Source of the DNA: Ornithodoros turicata
Lineage: Eukaryota > Arthropoda > Arachnida > Ixodida > Argasidae
Reading direction: 5' to 3'
DNA length: 64,000 nucleotides
Assembly (NCBI RefSeq): GCF_037126465.1
Contig: NC_088203.1
Location: 88,846,668 to 88,910,667, forward strand
Both the position numbers and the translations under genes were made by a program. Every line of letters begins with the position of its first letter. Within the stretch, counting starts at the first letter, position 1. The notes below the pieces were generated by a model that saw nothing but the letters and a program-made list of their open reading frames with translations, did not search any database and was not told where the DNA came from. Below, piece by piece: positions 10,294 through 20,819 of the stretch.

Positions 10294-11511
10294 ATATGTT
10301 TATTATAAAAAAGGAGGGAAAGGTGACACTATCATGGATATTTGGATCATGGTGTCGCTTCACACATTCATGAGGATCAAGGTTTTCATGCAAGATGTGC
10401 ACATCGAGACACTGCAGAGCAGGTTTCGCTCCATGAAGGTGATTTACAATATTTCAAGCTAGCAGAGATTACTAAGCAATTGTCCTGCGTTCCTCACTTA
10501 CAGGGACTGAAACATTTGAACAACTGGAGGGGATATTGGATGTACCTCCTCTTCTGAAAGACATCCCGTCATTGTGTGCACTACAAGTTTCCTTGCCTCA
10601 ATGCTGTTTCTCGGTCACGTATCTAAGATATCAGAGAACCACTTCTACCTTATATGTGTGCCACACATTTATCTACACATAAGGGATGCGTGCGGGAAAA
10701 CTACTGAAACATAAAATTGCATTGTTCAGTTACTGCACAGGCCGGTTCTGTCTGTTTTAGGCAGTCTAATAATGCTATTTTTCATGTCAGGCTATGTCCA
10801 GGAGCTTGCTGGCGCTGTGCTCAGTTCCTGTGTGCGGTGGCTGTTCATGAGACCCTGAGCAGAAGGAAGAGGCTGCACGAGCTCACCGCAAGAGATACAG
10901 TAAATGTGTCTCTAAAACACTGACAACTCTGCAAAGCATTAACGCAAGTGGATGTATCGTGAGCTAGAACGTTTTACGTAGATGACCCGTTCTACGGAGA
11001 ACATCAACCTAGCCAGGATTATTATTTCATCGATTCACCGGACTCTCATCTGGAAGACCATTCACCAGACTTTCCAAATAGCAACTGTCGGACGCGTGTC
11101 TGGCTTATATTTGATGCGCCCTTAAGAAAAAAATATTTGTCAGTGCTGTAGGAATTCTACAGAAATAAGTCAAAAGGGTCAATAGACATGATATTAGAAT
11201 TCTGTTGATTTTATACGGAAAATCGTTTGGAATTGCTTTCGACAACTAATGGTTATATAAGACAGACTTCCTTTTGACATTTGTCCAAAAGATTTCAAAA
11301 CAGATTTCTACTCTGGACTTCCTTTAGACTTCCTTTTGAGAGTGAACATGCTTTGCGTTGAACGTCTATTGAAAGTCATTGACTTTTATTTGATTACTTC
11401 CTCCCCCCCCCTGATAATACTACATTGTCTCAGGTTGCCTTGGCCACGAATTTTGTTCAATTTGCTGTGAAGTATTAAGGAACAGGAACGCAAAATCAAA
11501 TGTGAACAGGT
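10294..11511. other. No intact gene; possible decayed exons and AT-rich repeat
   Basis: 10330-10925 may continue the pseudogene at 10125 in broken frames. The part 11105-11345 is AT-rich with repeats of TTTTGACATTTGTCCAAAAG type that resemble 18995-19195. Confidence 0.35.
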
Positions 11512-11808
11512 GTACTGTTGGGGACACGGTTGTCTAAAATCTGCAGCCCGTGGCCGATAGCAGTCCCCTATCGGCGACGTCGCGCACGAAGGAACTATAC
11601 CATTACAGTTTTCGGGGTAAGGCCACGCAGCGCGACCTGTCGGGAGAGAGTACAATCGCATTCTCAACGTCGTCTACTAGGGAGAGAAGCTCAGCGCGGC
11701 CTCCCCTCGGGGATGGTATTGGTATGGTTTTTTCGTTCGCAACATCGCCGATAGGGGATCGCTCCGCCACGGGCTGGAGATTTTAGACAACCCTGTCCCC
11801 AGCAATAC
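11512..11808. mobile_element. MITE with about 75-bp terminal inverted repeats (297 bp)
   Basis: The left end (GGGGACACGGTTGTCTAAAA, then AGCCCGTGGC, CCCTATCGGCGA) is matched in inverse at 11733-11808 (TTTTAGACAACCCTGTCCCC). No coding capacity. Confidence 0.8.
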
Positions 11809-12298
11809 TTTATTGAGTCACTTCCCTTTTGAAAGCATTGACGCGAGGCTTTCCTTGGTCTCCCGCAGGCTGGTGCTTGTCTACTTTCACCGTGTTCCTA
11901 GAGGGAAAGCACAAATTTCAGCATTTGATTGAAAACATAGAACAGCATCTCCTGAATATTTTCAAATGCGTGGCATCTGCATTTAATAGGAGTAATATCA
12001 CACATACTCAACGCCCACCCCCATATCTGGAAAAAGGTGGCCATTACCGTGTCGCATACTTGACATTTACACGTACTTCCATAGATTAATTATACACCGT
12101 TTATGCTACTCCGTCACCGTGATAAATAGTGGAATAAACAAGTCCCCCAACTGTATTATGCGTCATCTCTCAAAATACGGCCGGTGTTAACCATTAAGTG
12201 TGCAATTGAAATCCTCTGTAGGCACTCGAAAAAAAAAAGTTGAGCTAAGCGCGAACTCGGAACCACTTGCACTCTCACTACATGCAGCTCACTACTAC
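11809..12298. other. No recognisable gene; left flank of the P-like transposon
   Basis: The 86-codon frame at 11829 shows no motif. CTACTAC (12292-12298) abuts the left TIR of the P-like element and also follows its right TIR. Confidence 0.4.
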
Positions 12299-12336
12299 CA
12301 CGGTCCTTCTATACTCCTGGTCATCTAACTCCGCCG
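12299..12336 (+). repeat. Left terminal inverted repeat of the P-like transposon
   Basis: 38 bases, pairs with 18040-18077 with two adjacent mismatches near position 27. Confidence 0.85.
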
Positions 12337-12469
12337 TAACGCTATGGGAGAGGTTGTTATAGGGCGAGGAGCGACCACCAGGGCGGCGCTCTCGGTACTA
12401 GGGGTGCGGCTCCAACCGGCTAATAGCTGTTGCGGCCGGTCTTTCTCGCGCGGCGTTCGTCAACGCATC

Positions 12470-15400
12470 ATGCCCAAGTGGAGTGAGCCAGAAATCCCAC
12501 ATTGGACCCCTCCGATCTAACCCTGGGAACGAGGCTTAGACGGAAGTGAGCACAGTCTCGAACAACTGCGGGGGGGGGGGGGAACCCCCCCCCGCGCGTG
12601 TAAAATGTACTGACCTAACCTAACCTAACCTCACTACAGAATTTGCACATTACAGCGCAATTTATTACTAGCGACGCGCGACTTCCGGTTAGCCTTGTTC
12701 CCAGGAGGGGGGTCCGATATGGGAATTTTGCAATTTCGTGCCCAAGTGCTGCTGTGTGCCGTTCTGCAATTCCGGGTACCGGTCATGCAAAGAACATGTG
12801 TCACTGTTCTCGTTTCCTAACGACGAAACCCTGAAGGATGCGTGGAAGTGCGCCATTCCTCGACTGGAGACTGGAGACTTCACATTCGACTCCCCTAACA
12901 CACGTGTGTGCGCCAAGCATTTCCACGCGGACGATATTATCACTCACGACAGCGTGACAATCAACGGGGAGACTGTGCAGCATCCTCGCGACAGACCAAA
13001 GCTGCGGGAAGGAGCTATTCCGCGAATCTTCCCTGGTTGTCCAGCTTATTTCTCGAAGCCACAGCCAAAGAAGAGGTCGCGCACCGTAACAGCGTCCCGA
13101 GAGTGTTCCGCTGCATAAGCAGTCAACAGTTGTGATGTTCTTGTTGAACAAGAGGGCTCTACATGTGTTGGTCCGTCTTCAACTGACAACGACACGCTGT
13201 CCGCAGTGCCAGGTAAGGCGAGGCGACATAAACTCGTGATAGCTACTGCGGCATAGCCGCACACCACGAACACATAGTGAAAAGTGCCTAAGTAATCTAT
13301 TTCACGTTTTCACAGGAGATGCTTCCTGCGCTGAAAAAGCAGTGCAGACGGACATGACAAAAGTAACGATAACGCAAACTGAATACACACAGTTGAAAGA
13401 AAAAGTGTGGATGCTTCAAAAGGTGGTTCGCGAACTGCAGAGCCGCCGTGCAGTTGAAACAGCAGCTTCAAGGAAGAAACCAGATACGATGGTTGACATC
13501 AGTATGCTTCCTGAACGACAGCAGCTCATCATCCAACAAGCTATCAAAAAATCGACGCTCCCTGATCCCAGAGGCATGAGGTAAATGCGGCAAATACATA
13601 GATAGCTTAGCAGGTAGAAATCAACCGTCACCTTCATAATGCAGGTATGACCCAGCCTGGCTGTATGACTGCCTTCTCCTAAAGATGAAGTCAACAGCTA
13701 CATATATGTTCCTGGAGGAAAATGAGTACTTGCCCCTGCCTTCCGCTGGTACAATTTATAACTACACGAGGACCATTGAAGCTAAATTTGGCTTCGATGA
13801 AAACGTCTTCAGGACACTGAAGGAAAAATTGAAAGACGTGCCGAAAGAGGAAAGACGTGGATTGCTAATGTTTGACGAGATGAGCCTTCGAAGGAGCCTG
13901 CACCTTGCGAAGTCGGACATGAATGTGGTGGGCAAGGTTGACCTCGGGGACTTCACACCTGCTGCACACGAGGGGAAGGACGGAGACCACGCCTTAGTGT
14001 TTCTCTTCAAGCCATTTTTAAGTGGGTGGTCACAAACAGTCGGGTGTTTCTGTGCAGCCGGTTCCACTCCTGGCCATGTACTGGCGAAGCTTGTGCTGCA
14101 GTGCATCACACACCTTGAAAATGCTGGTGCTATTGTCGACGCAATTACCTGTGACAACTCAACCTCAAGTCAGTCTGCACTTCGCACATTGGGCATCAAT
14201 GGACAGATGAACACGACAAAATCAATGTTTCAGAATCCAACAGACCCATCCAGGGAGATCTTTGCAATCATTGACATTCCACATGCCTTTAAATGCATAC
14301 GGAATAATCTGGTGAAGGTTGGGAAGTTTCGGGTATGTCCGTTTCCTTTACAAGTTCAACATCTGTGACGACTGTTTCATTACATTTCCAGAACATTTTG
14401 TGTTTCAGATGCCGGAAGGTGACGTACCGCACTCCCACTACGCTGCCATTTTGGAGTATGATGAAAGGCAGGATGGGCTTCGTGCTGTCCCAAAACTAAG
14501 CCGTGCCCATATCTATCCAGATGCATTCCAGAAGATGACAGTCAGATATGCAACACAGGTCCGTACACATATCATACTGTTAATGGCGTAGTTTCAACAT
14601 GTTCCCGTTCTTACTCCTTATTCCATGTTCACAGCTTTTCAGTGCTTCGGTGGCTGATGCCATGACATTCTACAGTGGCTTCCCAGAGTGTACAAAGCTG
14701 AAGGACTGCAAAGTTACAGTAGCATTCACGCAACGGCTGAATCGCCTTTTCGATTGCTTAAATGGTCAGAGGCCTGTTGAAGGGATTCGCACAGGAAGTG
14801 ACCAATTGAAGGTAAAGCTGTCAATGCCATTTTTGTGAAGGATCACATTTTTGTTCTATATTTTCTGTCTTTTCTCATGAACTCAACGTGACATATGCTC
14901 AATATTGACCGTACATGCAGTTCATAAAAGAATGCATCACCTGGCTGGACCATTGGAACGCCTTTATCCTGACCCAGCACACACAATGTCAGGTCTTCTT
15001 TCTGAGCAAGCCCACCTCTGCTGCGCTACGGATCTCATTACACAGTATAGCTGGACTCGTGAAAAGGCTGCTTGCATTGGGATTTTCGTACGTCCTGAGT
15101 GGCAAATTCAACCAAGATCCCCTTGAGGTAGGTGCCAATCAAAATCAAAGGTGCCAATGTAAACTCTGTGTATTTTGTTTGTAGAAATTCTTCGGGATCA
15201 CAAGGCACATGGCAGGTGATGGTGGGCGCCCTACTGTTCAGCAGTTTCTTTACATATATAGGCTGCTTTCTGTCCACAATCTTGTGAAGCCACCCAAGCG
15301 CACAGCTGTCGAAAAACAAGGCCTCAGCTCCTAATGAAACTGCACAGCCTTTTTAGTCAGCGACAGAAGCCGACTAACTACACTGCAAAGCTCCAAGATG

Positions 15401-15915
15401 AACTAGACTTCGTCATGGAAAACCCGGAAGCAGTCTCTGATTCTGCGGAGGTGGCTGCAGCTGGGGACACACCGCCGTCTGTTAAGAAATGCATCACAGA
15501 GTACTTGGCTGGGTACATTGTGCGAAAGCTAACTAGGGGGGACTGTGAAGACTGCATTTCATCCATGAGAGCAGAAACGGAGAATGTGGTGCCAGGAAGC
15601 CTGATAGCTACGAAATTCAGAGGCCACCTGGTTTATCCATCAAGGCGTATGCTGGCTTTTGTGGAGATAATCGAGGATCACATTACTGCCCAGATACAAA
15701 ATGGCATAACACAGCATTCCTACCATGAAATTGTGCAACAAACACTCAGCGATGTAAGGCTGTATGGGCTCAGTTTAGGCTGCGAACAGCACTACCTCGG
15801 AAAGACAGCTCACGTTTTGCAACTCTATGTGACAAGCCGCCTGCACTTCTTCACAAGAGAAGCCAATAAAGCCAAGAAGAACAGGGCTAGAGTGCCTGCT
15901 GGTGGAGGCAGGAAG
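12470..15915 (+). pseudogene. P-element-like transposase with THAP zinc finger (THAP9-like), seven exons, inactivated
   Basis: Exons by GT-AG borders and reading phase: 12739-13212, 13316-13580, 13645-14332, 14409-14558, 14635-14811, 14921-15127, 15185-15915, about 897 codons, close to the length of vertebrate THAP9. Exon 1 is a C2CH THAP domain (CCCVPFC, DAWKCAI, VCAKHF, and AIPRIF for the AVPTIF motif). Exon 2 has a coiled coil (TEYTQLKEKVWMLQKVVREL). Exon 3 carries the RNase H-like core: LMFDEMSLRRSL (first catalytic Asp region), AITCDNSTSSQ and DIPHAFKCIRNNL. Exon 7 has FFGITRHMAGDGGRPTVQQF and TEYLAGYIVRKL, both P-family blocks. Damage: MITE in the start codon, TAA at 13116-13118 within exon 1 (the frame continues sensibly beyond it to the splice site), and a frameshift near the A run 15312-15316, where the upstream frame ends at TAA 15332 and homology resumes in the next frame. 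A last small exon after 15915 may exist but is not clear. Confidence 0.8.
12481..12738. mobile_element. 258-bp MITE inserted in the transposase start codon region
   Basis: TGCCCAAGTG occurs directly before (12471-12480) and directly after (12739-12748) this segment: a 10-bp target duplication. The insert has inverted ends (CTGGGAACGAGGCT at 12521 region against AGCCTTGTTCCCAG at 12691 region, and CCAGAAATCCCA against TGGGAATTTTGC). A run of G then C (about 12568-12598) and (CCTAA)3 lie inside. Before insertion, ATG at 12470-12472 would have run straight into the THAP codons; now the THAP frame begins with GTG (12738). Confidence 0.75.
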
Positions 15916-17702
15916 GTATGAAGTCTGCTGTGACAATTTTCCAGGAACCGTCACAGACAAACTAAGAGCATCCAATGCTGAACAATCAAAAGCTCTTTTC
16001 AGAGCCACCATACAGTACAAGAACAAAAGCTTGAACAAGCACCGAGGGTCATGTGTGCGACAAAATTCCTAATGGCTATGCTGAGTCAGGAATTCACATC
16101 TCTGTGACAGACGGTGTTATCAGTTCAGCTGCAATGATATCCAGCATAAGTAAGGTGGAGTTAGGGCAGAATCAGGTCAGTGGTTTTCTTGTTCAACATT
16201 TTTCTTTCAGAGTGTGTATATATGCAATGATCATATGTGTTTTAGTCAGTGCATGTTCAGATAGACCCACATGTCGTTTGACACTTTTCAGTATCTTATG
16301 AAACTGCAACGTCATGAAATGTCTAATACATGCAGGTCACCATAACGACATTGGCACGTGCGTAGTGTCTTCCTTATCAGTACCCGTTGGAGTTGATGAT
16401 AGGATCCACTTCGAAAATGAAGAAACAGTTCACAACATACGGTGAGCACACTGTTTGAAGCCCACAATGTGGAGAAGGCACTCGGGGCTCAAGCCTCGGT
16501 TTTTGGACGTTCCCTGTGTTATTATTCTTCTCTTCTGTGCACAGCCGCAGTAGACAGCTTTCTCCTTTTTGTATGGTTATTTTTAAGGAGTGAAACATGT
16601 ACCCACGCTAATATTTATTGCTTATGTTTTTGACAGAGCTCTTTTGGTGTCATTTACATTTCAGGGGAATCAGCGGTAATATGTCCATCCTGCCTTGTGT
16701 TCCTCCAGGCAGATATTCCATTCCGAGCAGATATTTGTGAGTCTTTAGACTGACACAGTAGTGTGAGGCGTCAAGCCTTCAGATGTTCCAAGCCAAGTCA
16801 GTCAAGTTATTCCCATGGCGTTGTTGAGGTGAATGGACGTTGAATGTATGTCCAAGACAGTCCAGACAAGTGCTAGTGACCGTGCAAGTGTTCTGCAGTC
16901 TGATGGCTGCAACAATGAAGTGTTCTGTCGTGTTTTCTTTTATGTGTCCATGTTCAGACTACTTTGATATGGATGTGCCATTTGCATTGGTAATCCCCAG
17001 GGCACTATTCCAGCTGCAGTGTGTGGCAATAAAATGTTGTGACCTCAGCAGTTGTCTTTATATTCTGTCATCCACAGAAATATGTATACGATAAATTCTT
17101 CTCAAAACGCCTTCATGAAAGGCGGAATAAATACTTCCCTACAAGATCTACGTGCACCCTCATTATGAGTAGAAATATGCCGCTGGTTGGTACAGCAGCT
17201 CACCATTTCGGGTATAAAATTATCTTCTTATAACGGAGAACAGCTCTACTAATGGTAGAATTGGCCCTTGAAAGCGATAAAACGTTTAGATAAAAGATGG
17301 AGCAATATTTCTCATACTTGAGTTAGAATTTTCTCTATGTGGAGAGAAAAGATAGACTCCCAGAGTAACGTTTCACCATATAAGGGCAACAACTGCGGCA
17401 ACTGCAACAATTGTGGTACCATACTTCAGTGCATGTGGGTTAATATATGAGTAGGATGACTGAAAAGGGTGAGGCATACACACTGGCTTGTGCACGTGAC
17501 GTCACGCGCAGCCCTTGCACGCCTTGGAACCACGTGACATGGGAAAACATGGGGATGCGTCACAGGCGTCTTACTGCGGGCCGAATGAGTCAGCAGCATG
17601 TGTTTTTGCTATTTTCTCTCGTAATTGCATGCATACCGCAACAATTCACGGCATGCCCTCCTACTGTAACTCCGGTAGGGCAATATGTTTTCCAATGTCA
17701 CG
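15916..17702. other. 3' non-coding part of the P-like transposon
   Basis: The transposase exon ends with a GTATGA donor at 15916. A possible terminal exon follows CTCTTTTCAG at about 15999. No other gene is recognisable up to the palindrome. Confidence 0.4.
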
Positions 17703-17767
17703 TGACCAAACATGACGTCACTGCACAAGCCTCAATGAGGCTTGTGCAGTGACGTCATGTTTGGTCA
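17703..17767. repeat. Perfect 65-base palindrome (two 32-base arms, one-base centre)
   Basis: From TGACCAAACATGACGTCACT inward to the centre base 17735, then the exact complement outward. The arms contain TGACGTCA (CRE-like) sites. It lies about 270 bases inside the right end of the P-like transposon. Confidence 0.9.
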
Positions 17768-18039
17768 TGGATATCACACATGCGGGTGCGTCGGTGCCTC
17801 GAGCGGATAGCGCAATTAGACCACTGACATACTAATATCGCTAATATATGAATATCGCTGACTTCGTATGCGATATATGTAATATAACGTTATGATAACT
17901 GCTTTAAGCACGTTTGAACACTTTATGAGGCGCATTCACGTTTGTTTACAGGCAACACCTATACGAACGCCTGTGAGTAGCGCACTCCTAGTCACGCGCG
18001 CGCCACCTGGCGAAGTTGGAGGACCCTAGAAGAAACTTC

Positions 18040-18077
18040 CGGCGGAGTTGCATGACCAGGAGTATAGAAGGACCGTG
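18040..18077 (-). repeat. Right terminal inverted repeat of the P-like transposon
   Basis: Reverse complement of 12299-12336 apart from two bases; ends GACCGTG followed by CTACTAC. Confidence 0.85.
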
Positions 18078-20666
18078 CTACTACTATTTGCTGCTCAATA
18101 CATGCGGCAGCTACAAATACTTTTTATCAGCCTTAAACTTATACCTCCCTTAATATGTTGAAATAAATAAAACACTAGACTCACCTGTAGACAATATAAG
18201 TCGCGGAAATATCTGTGTCGGAAATCCATCTGACGAGGAATTTCTTTCCTCACAAATCGTCTACGCTTTGTGGTATCCATAAAACCGCATCAACGTCATG
18301 GAGGTTTTCGATCGGATAGTGGTCCAGCATGCCCACATCGGGCCACTTCACCAAACCAAAAATCCACAAAAGAAACTTATCAGAGAAATTGTAAATGGCG
18401 CCACGACGATATCACGTAAAAATGGCAAACAAACAGGCGAGGAAGGAACGGATTGGCTTGACTTGGCTTGGAAACTAGACAATGTTGCCCGCCGTGATTC
18501 ACTGTCACCAAGAGTGAGAAATGGAGCAGGAAAGGTGCACGCTAAAAGTGACAATATTGAAGACAAAAAAGGAAGAAAACACACCAGGTGTTACTAGAAT
18601 TAATGGAAGCAGAAACAGGAGCTTTTCCTGTTATTAAGTACCGGCCTTGCAGAAGTGCTCGCCGATCTGGCTCTGTCGGGGGTCGGGGGGGGGGGGGGGT
18701 TAGCCACATCTTCGTTTCGCTTCTTCTCGCATAAGTCCTAATATATTTAGCTATTTATTTATTTATTTTACTTAACTGCTGTGAAATCATGCTGGGCCAT
18801 ATTGACTTAATCATATACTCAGCCCATTCACTGGATCATATACGTTTGTGCTATAATGTGGAGCCTCCGGGCTTTCCTACTCTAGGAATGTGGAACTCCC
18901 TTATTGTGTAATCTATTACCGCGACACTAATCCACTTAACACTGACACCAAAATTTTCGTGTTTCCGTCGTAGCACCCTTTTTTTTATCCTTTTTTGGAC
19001 TACCTATTGACTTGTCTTTTGAAAATGAAGAAAAGAGAAATCCAAAGGAAGTCAATAGATTCCCTTTGGCGCGACCTCTATAGATATTCCGGAAAAAGAA
19101 AGGCCAAAGGCAGTCTACAGCAATTGTTTGGACAATGGTCTATAGGAAATCCAAGTCAAAGAAGCCAAATAATATCCAAAAGATGTCAATAGACAGGCAA
19201 ACTTCATTTTCGTAAGAGCGCTATTGCGAAGATGGACAAGACTGCTCTGTAGGGTTGTGGTTAAAAAAAATATAGTTTTTCAGCCAGCTTTCCATGTTGC
19301 AAACATACCTTGAACACCGGTGCCCGTCTCTTGTTCTTTTCTTTTTTTTTTTTTCACTGCAGTACCTTTCTTCTTCCTCAGTAGCGAGAGTGGACCTGTA
19401 ATCGAGACAACCCATCGCATAAAATGTAGCAGTAATTCTCGCAATAACGACAGCGAAGGCTAGGGCGAAGACAGGCGGCGCTAGAAGAGATGGATGGCAT
19501 ATAGAAAAACGGTTTCAATCAGTTTGACGGTGCTTTCGTTAATAGGGACAAGGGCTGTACATGTACACTCTCAATGGACATGAAGTCCGTTTTGATGAGC
19601 AATATAGTTGTCGTGTCCTGGGCCCGTTTGTACAAAGTCGTTTGAGATCGGTCCCACACGCGAGTTCGATCTCGCTTTCTTGCTCACTGTCTGAGCTGGT
19701 AACATAAACCATTTTTTTCGCTGCCAGTTTAGGATATAGTGGAACCGTTACTTCGGCATCGTAAAAAAAAAAAAAAAAGAAACGAATAAAGTATAGCTAC
19801 GAGTATGTGCAAGGCTGGTCGTAGCATGCAGAATCCTTTTTTTTTTCCTTCTTCTTCTTCTTTCTTTCGACGAATGTGGCGTGCTGATGCGCATTGAGTA
19901 CAGAATATATATGCTTCCAATAGCCTATAAGACCCACAAGCACTGAGCACCTACCCTTTAGTATGCCTTTAAGACTGTAAGAGTGACGATTTTCGAATGT
20001 TTCTGATGTCACTGGCACTAAAGTCTACGGCGTGTGTAATGAAGATAACTCGGCTTTGAAAATACACTCCCTGGTCTCCGTAATATATTATTGAAGTGAG
20101 ACTTTCCGTTCCTGTTTGCAACGCACGTGGAAGCTCAATGAATCTTTAATGAACGACGAAAAGTGGTGAGACGGAGCTGACTGCATTTACGCGCTTTAAC
20201 AGTCTCTGGCGTTCAGATCTTCATATCAGCGATCTTCTCATCTCTGGCGTTATCGGAACGGGTGGTTTATTATACTTAACAAATGTCATATGAAAAGTAT
20301 GCATGTTTTGCGAGTGTCCTCCATTACTGGTTCTAGTTATTTCTTGTTGTTTGAAATAAAATATACAAACATTCGAGGGTAACATCCGGAAATGAGTATG
20401 GGCGGTTTCACACTAACGTTATTCGCATCCGTCGTTTTCAGGGAGCAAAAGGGATCCATTGGAACCTACGGGCCTCGATTGCCTTTAGGTTCTATTTTTG
20501 AAGCAAACGAACGACAAAAACGTTAAATGGGCCTAAAACTGTACCGTTCTGGGTAAGATTAGATTACATTAGAGGAGAAAGTGGAGTTGCTCGTTCGGAA
20601 GATTGGATTTCAAGGTAAGCCTGATGGGGGAGGGGGAGGGGGGGGGGAGGCGCCACAAAACGGCAA
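18078..20666. other. No recognisable gene; low-complexity stretches
   Basis: A 99-codon frame at 18298-18597 (+) has no motif and I do not call it a gene. Poly-G near 18685, T/A runs near 19340 and 19765, and CT-rich sequence near 19840 produce spurious frames. Confidence 0.4.
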
Positions 20667-20819
20667 CCCATGCAGCAAAATGTACTGAAAGTCGAGTGCA
20701 ATAGGGGTGGTCGGTATGTGTCTTATCAAAGTGCTAAAGTTTCACGAATCTGTTCAAGGCCTTCTACCTACCCGTCCACCCCTACTGCACTCGACTTTCA
20801 GTACATTGTGCTGCTTGGG
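20667..20819. mobile_element. Foldback MITE, family F1, copy A (about 153 bp)
   Basis: Left arm GTACTGAAAGTCGAGTGCA followed by ATAGGGGTGG, right arm the complement, ending TACATTGTGCTGCTTGGGA. Centre holds GTGTCTTATCAAAG. Confidence 0.85.

Larger units (their letters stand above)
12299..18077 (+). mobile_element. P-superfamily (THAP9-like) DNA transposon, 5779 bp, full length but decayed
   Basis: Terminal inverted repeats at 12299-12336 and 18040-18077 begin CACGGTCCTTCTATACTCC and match at 36 of 38 positions by eye. CTACTAC directly flanks both ends (12292-12298 and 18078-18084), a likely 7-8 bp target duplication, although CTA repeats make this less certain. P elements normally duplicate 8 bp and start with CA, as here. 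The element contains one transposase gene in the + direction with small introns. Inactivating changes show it is no longer autonomous. Confidence 0.85.

Noticed and set aside
18298..18597. 99-codon frame next to the right end of the P-like transposon
   Set aside because: No domain, no splice or polyadenylation context, and an overlapping frame on the other strand.
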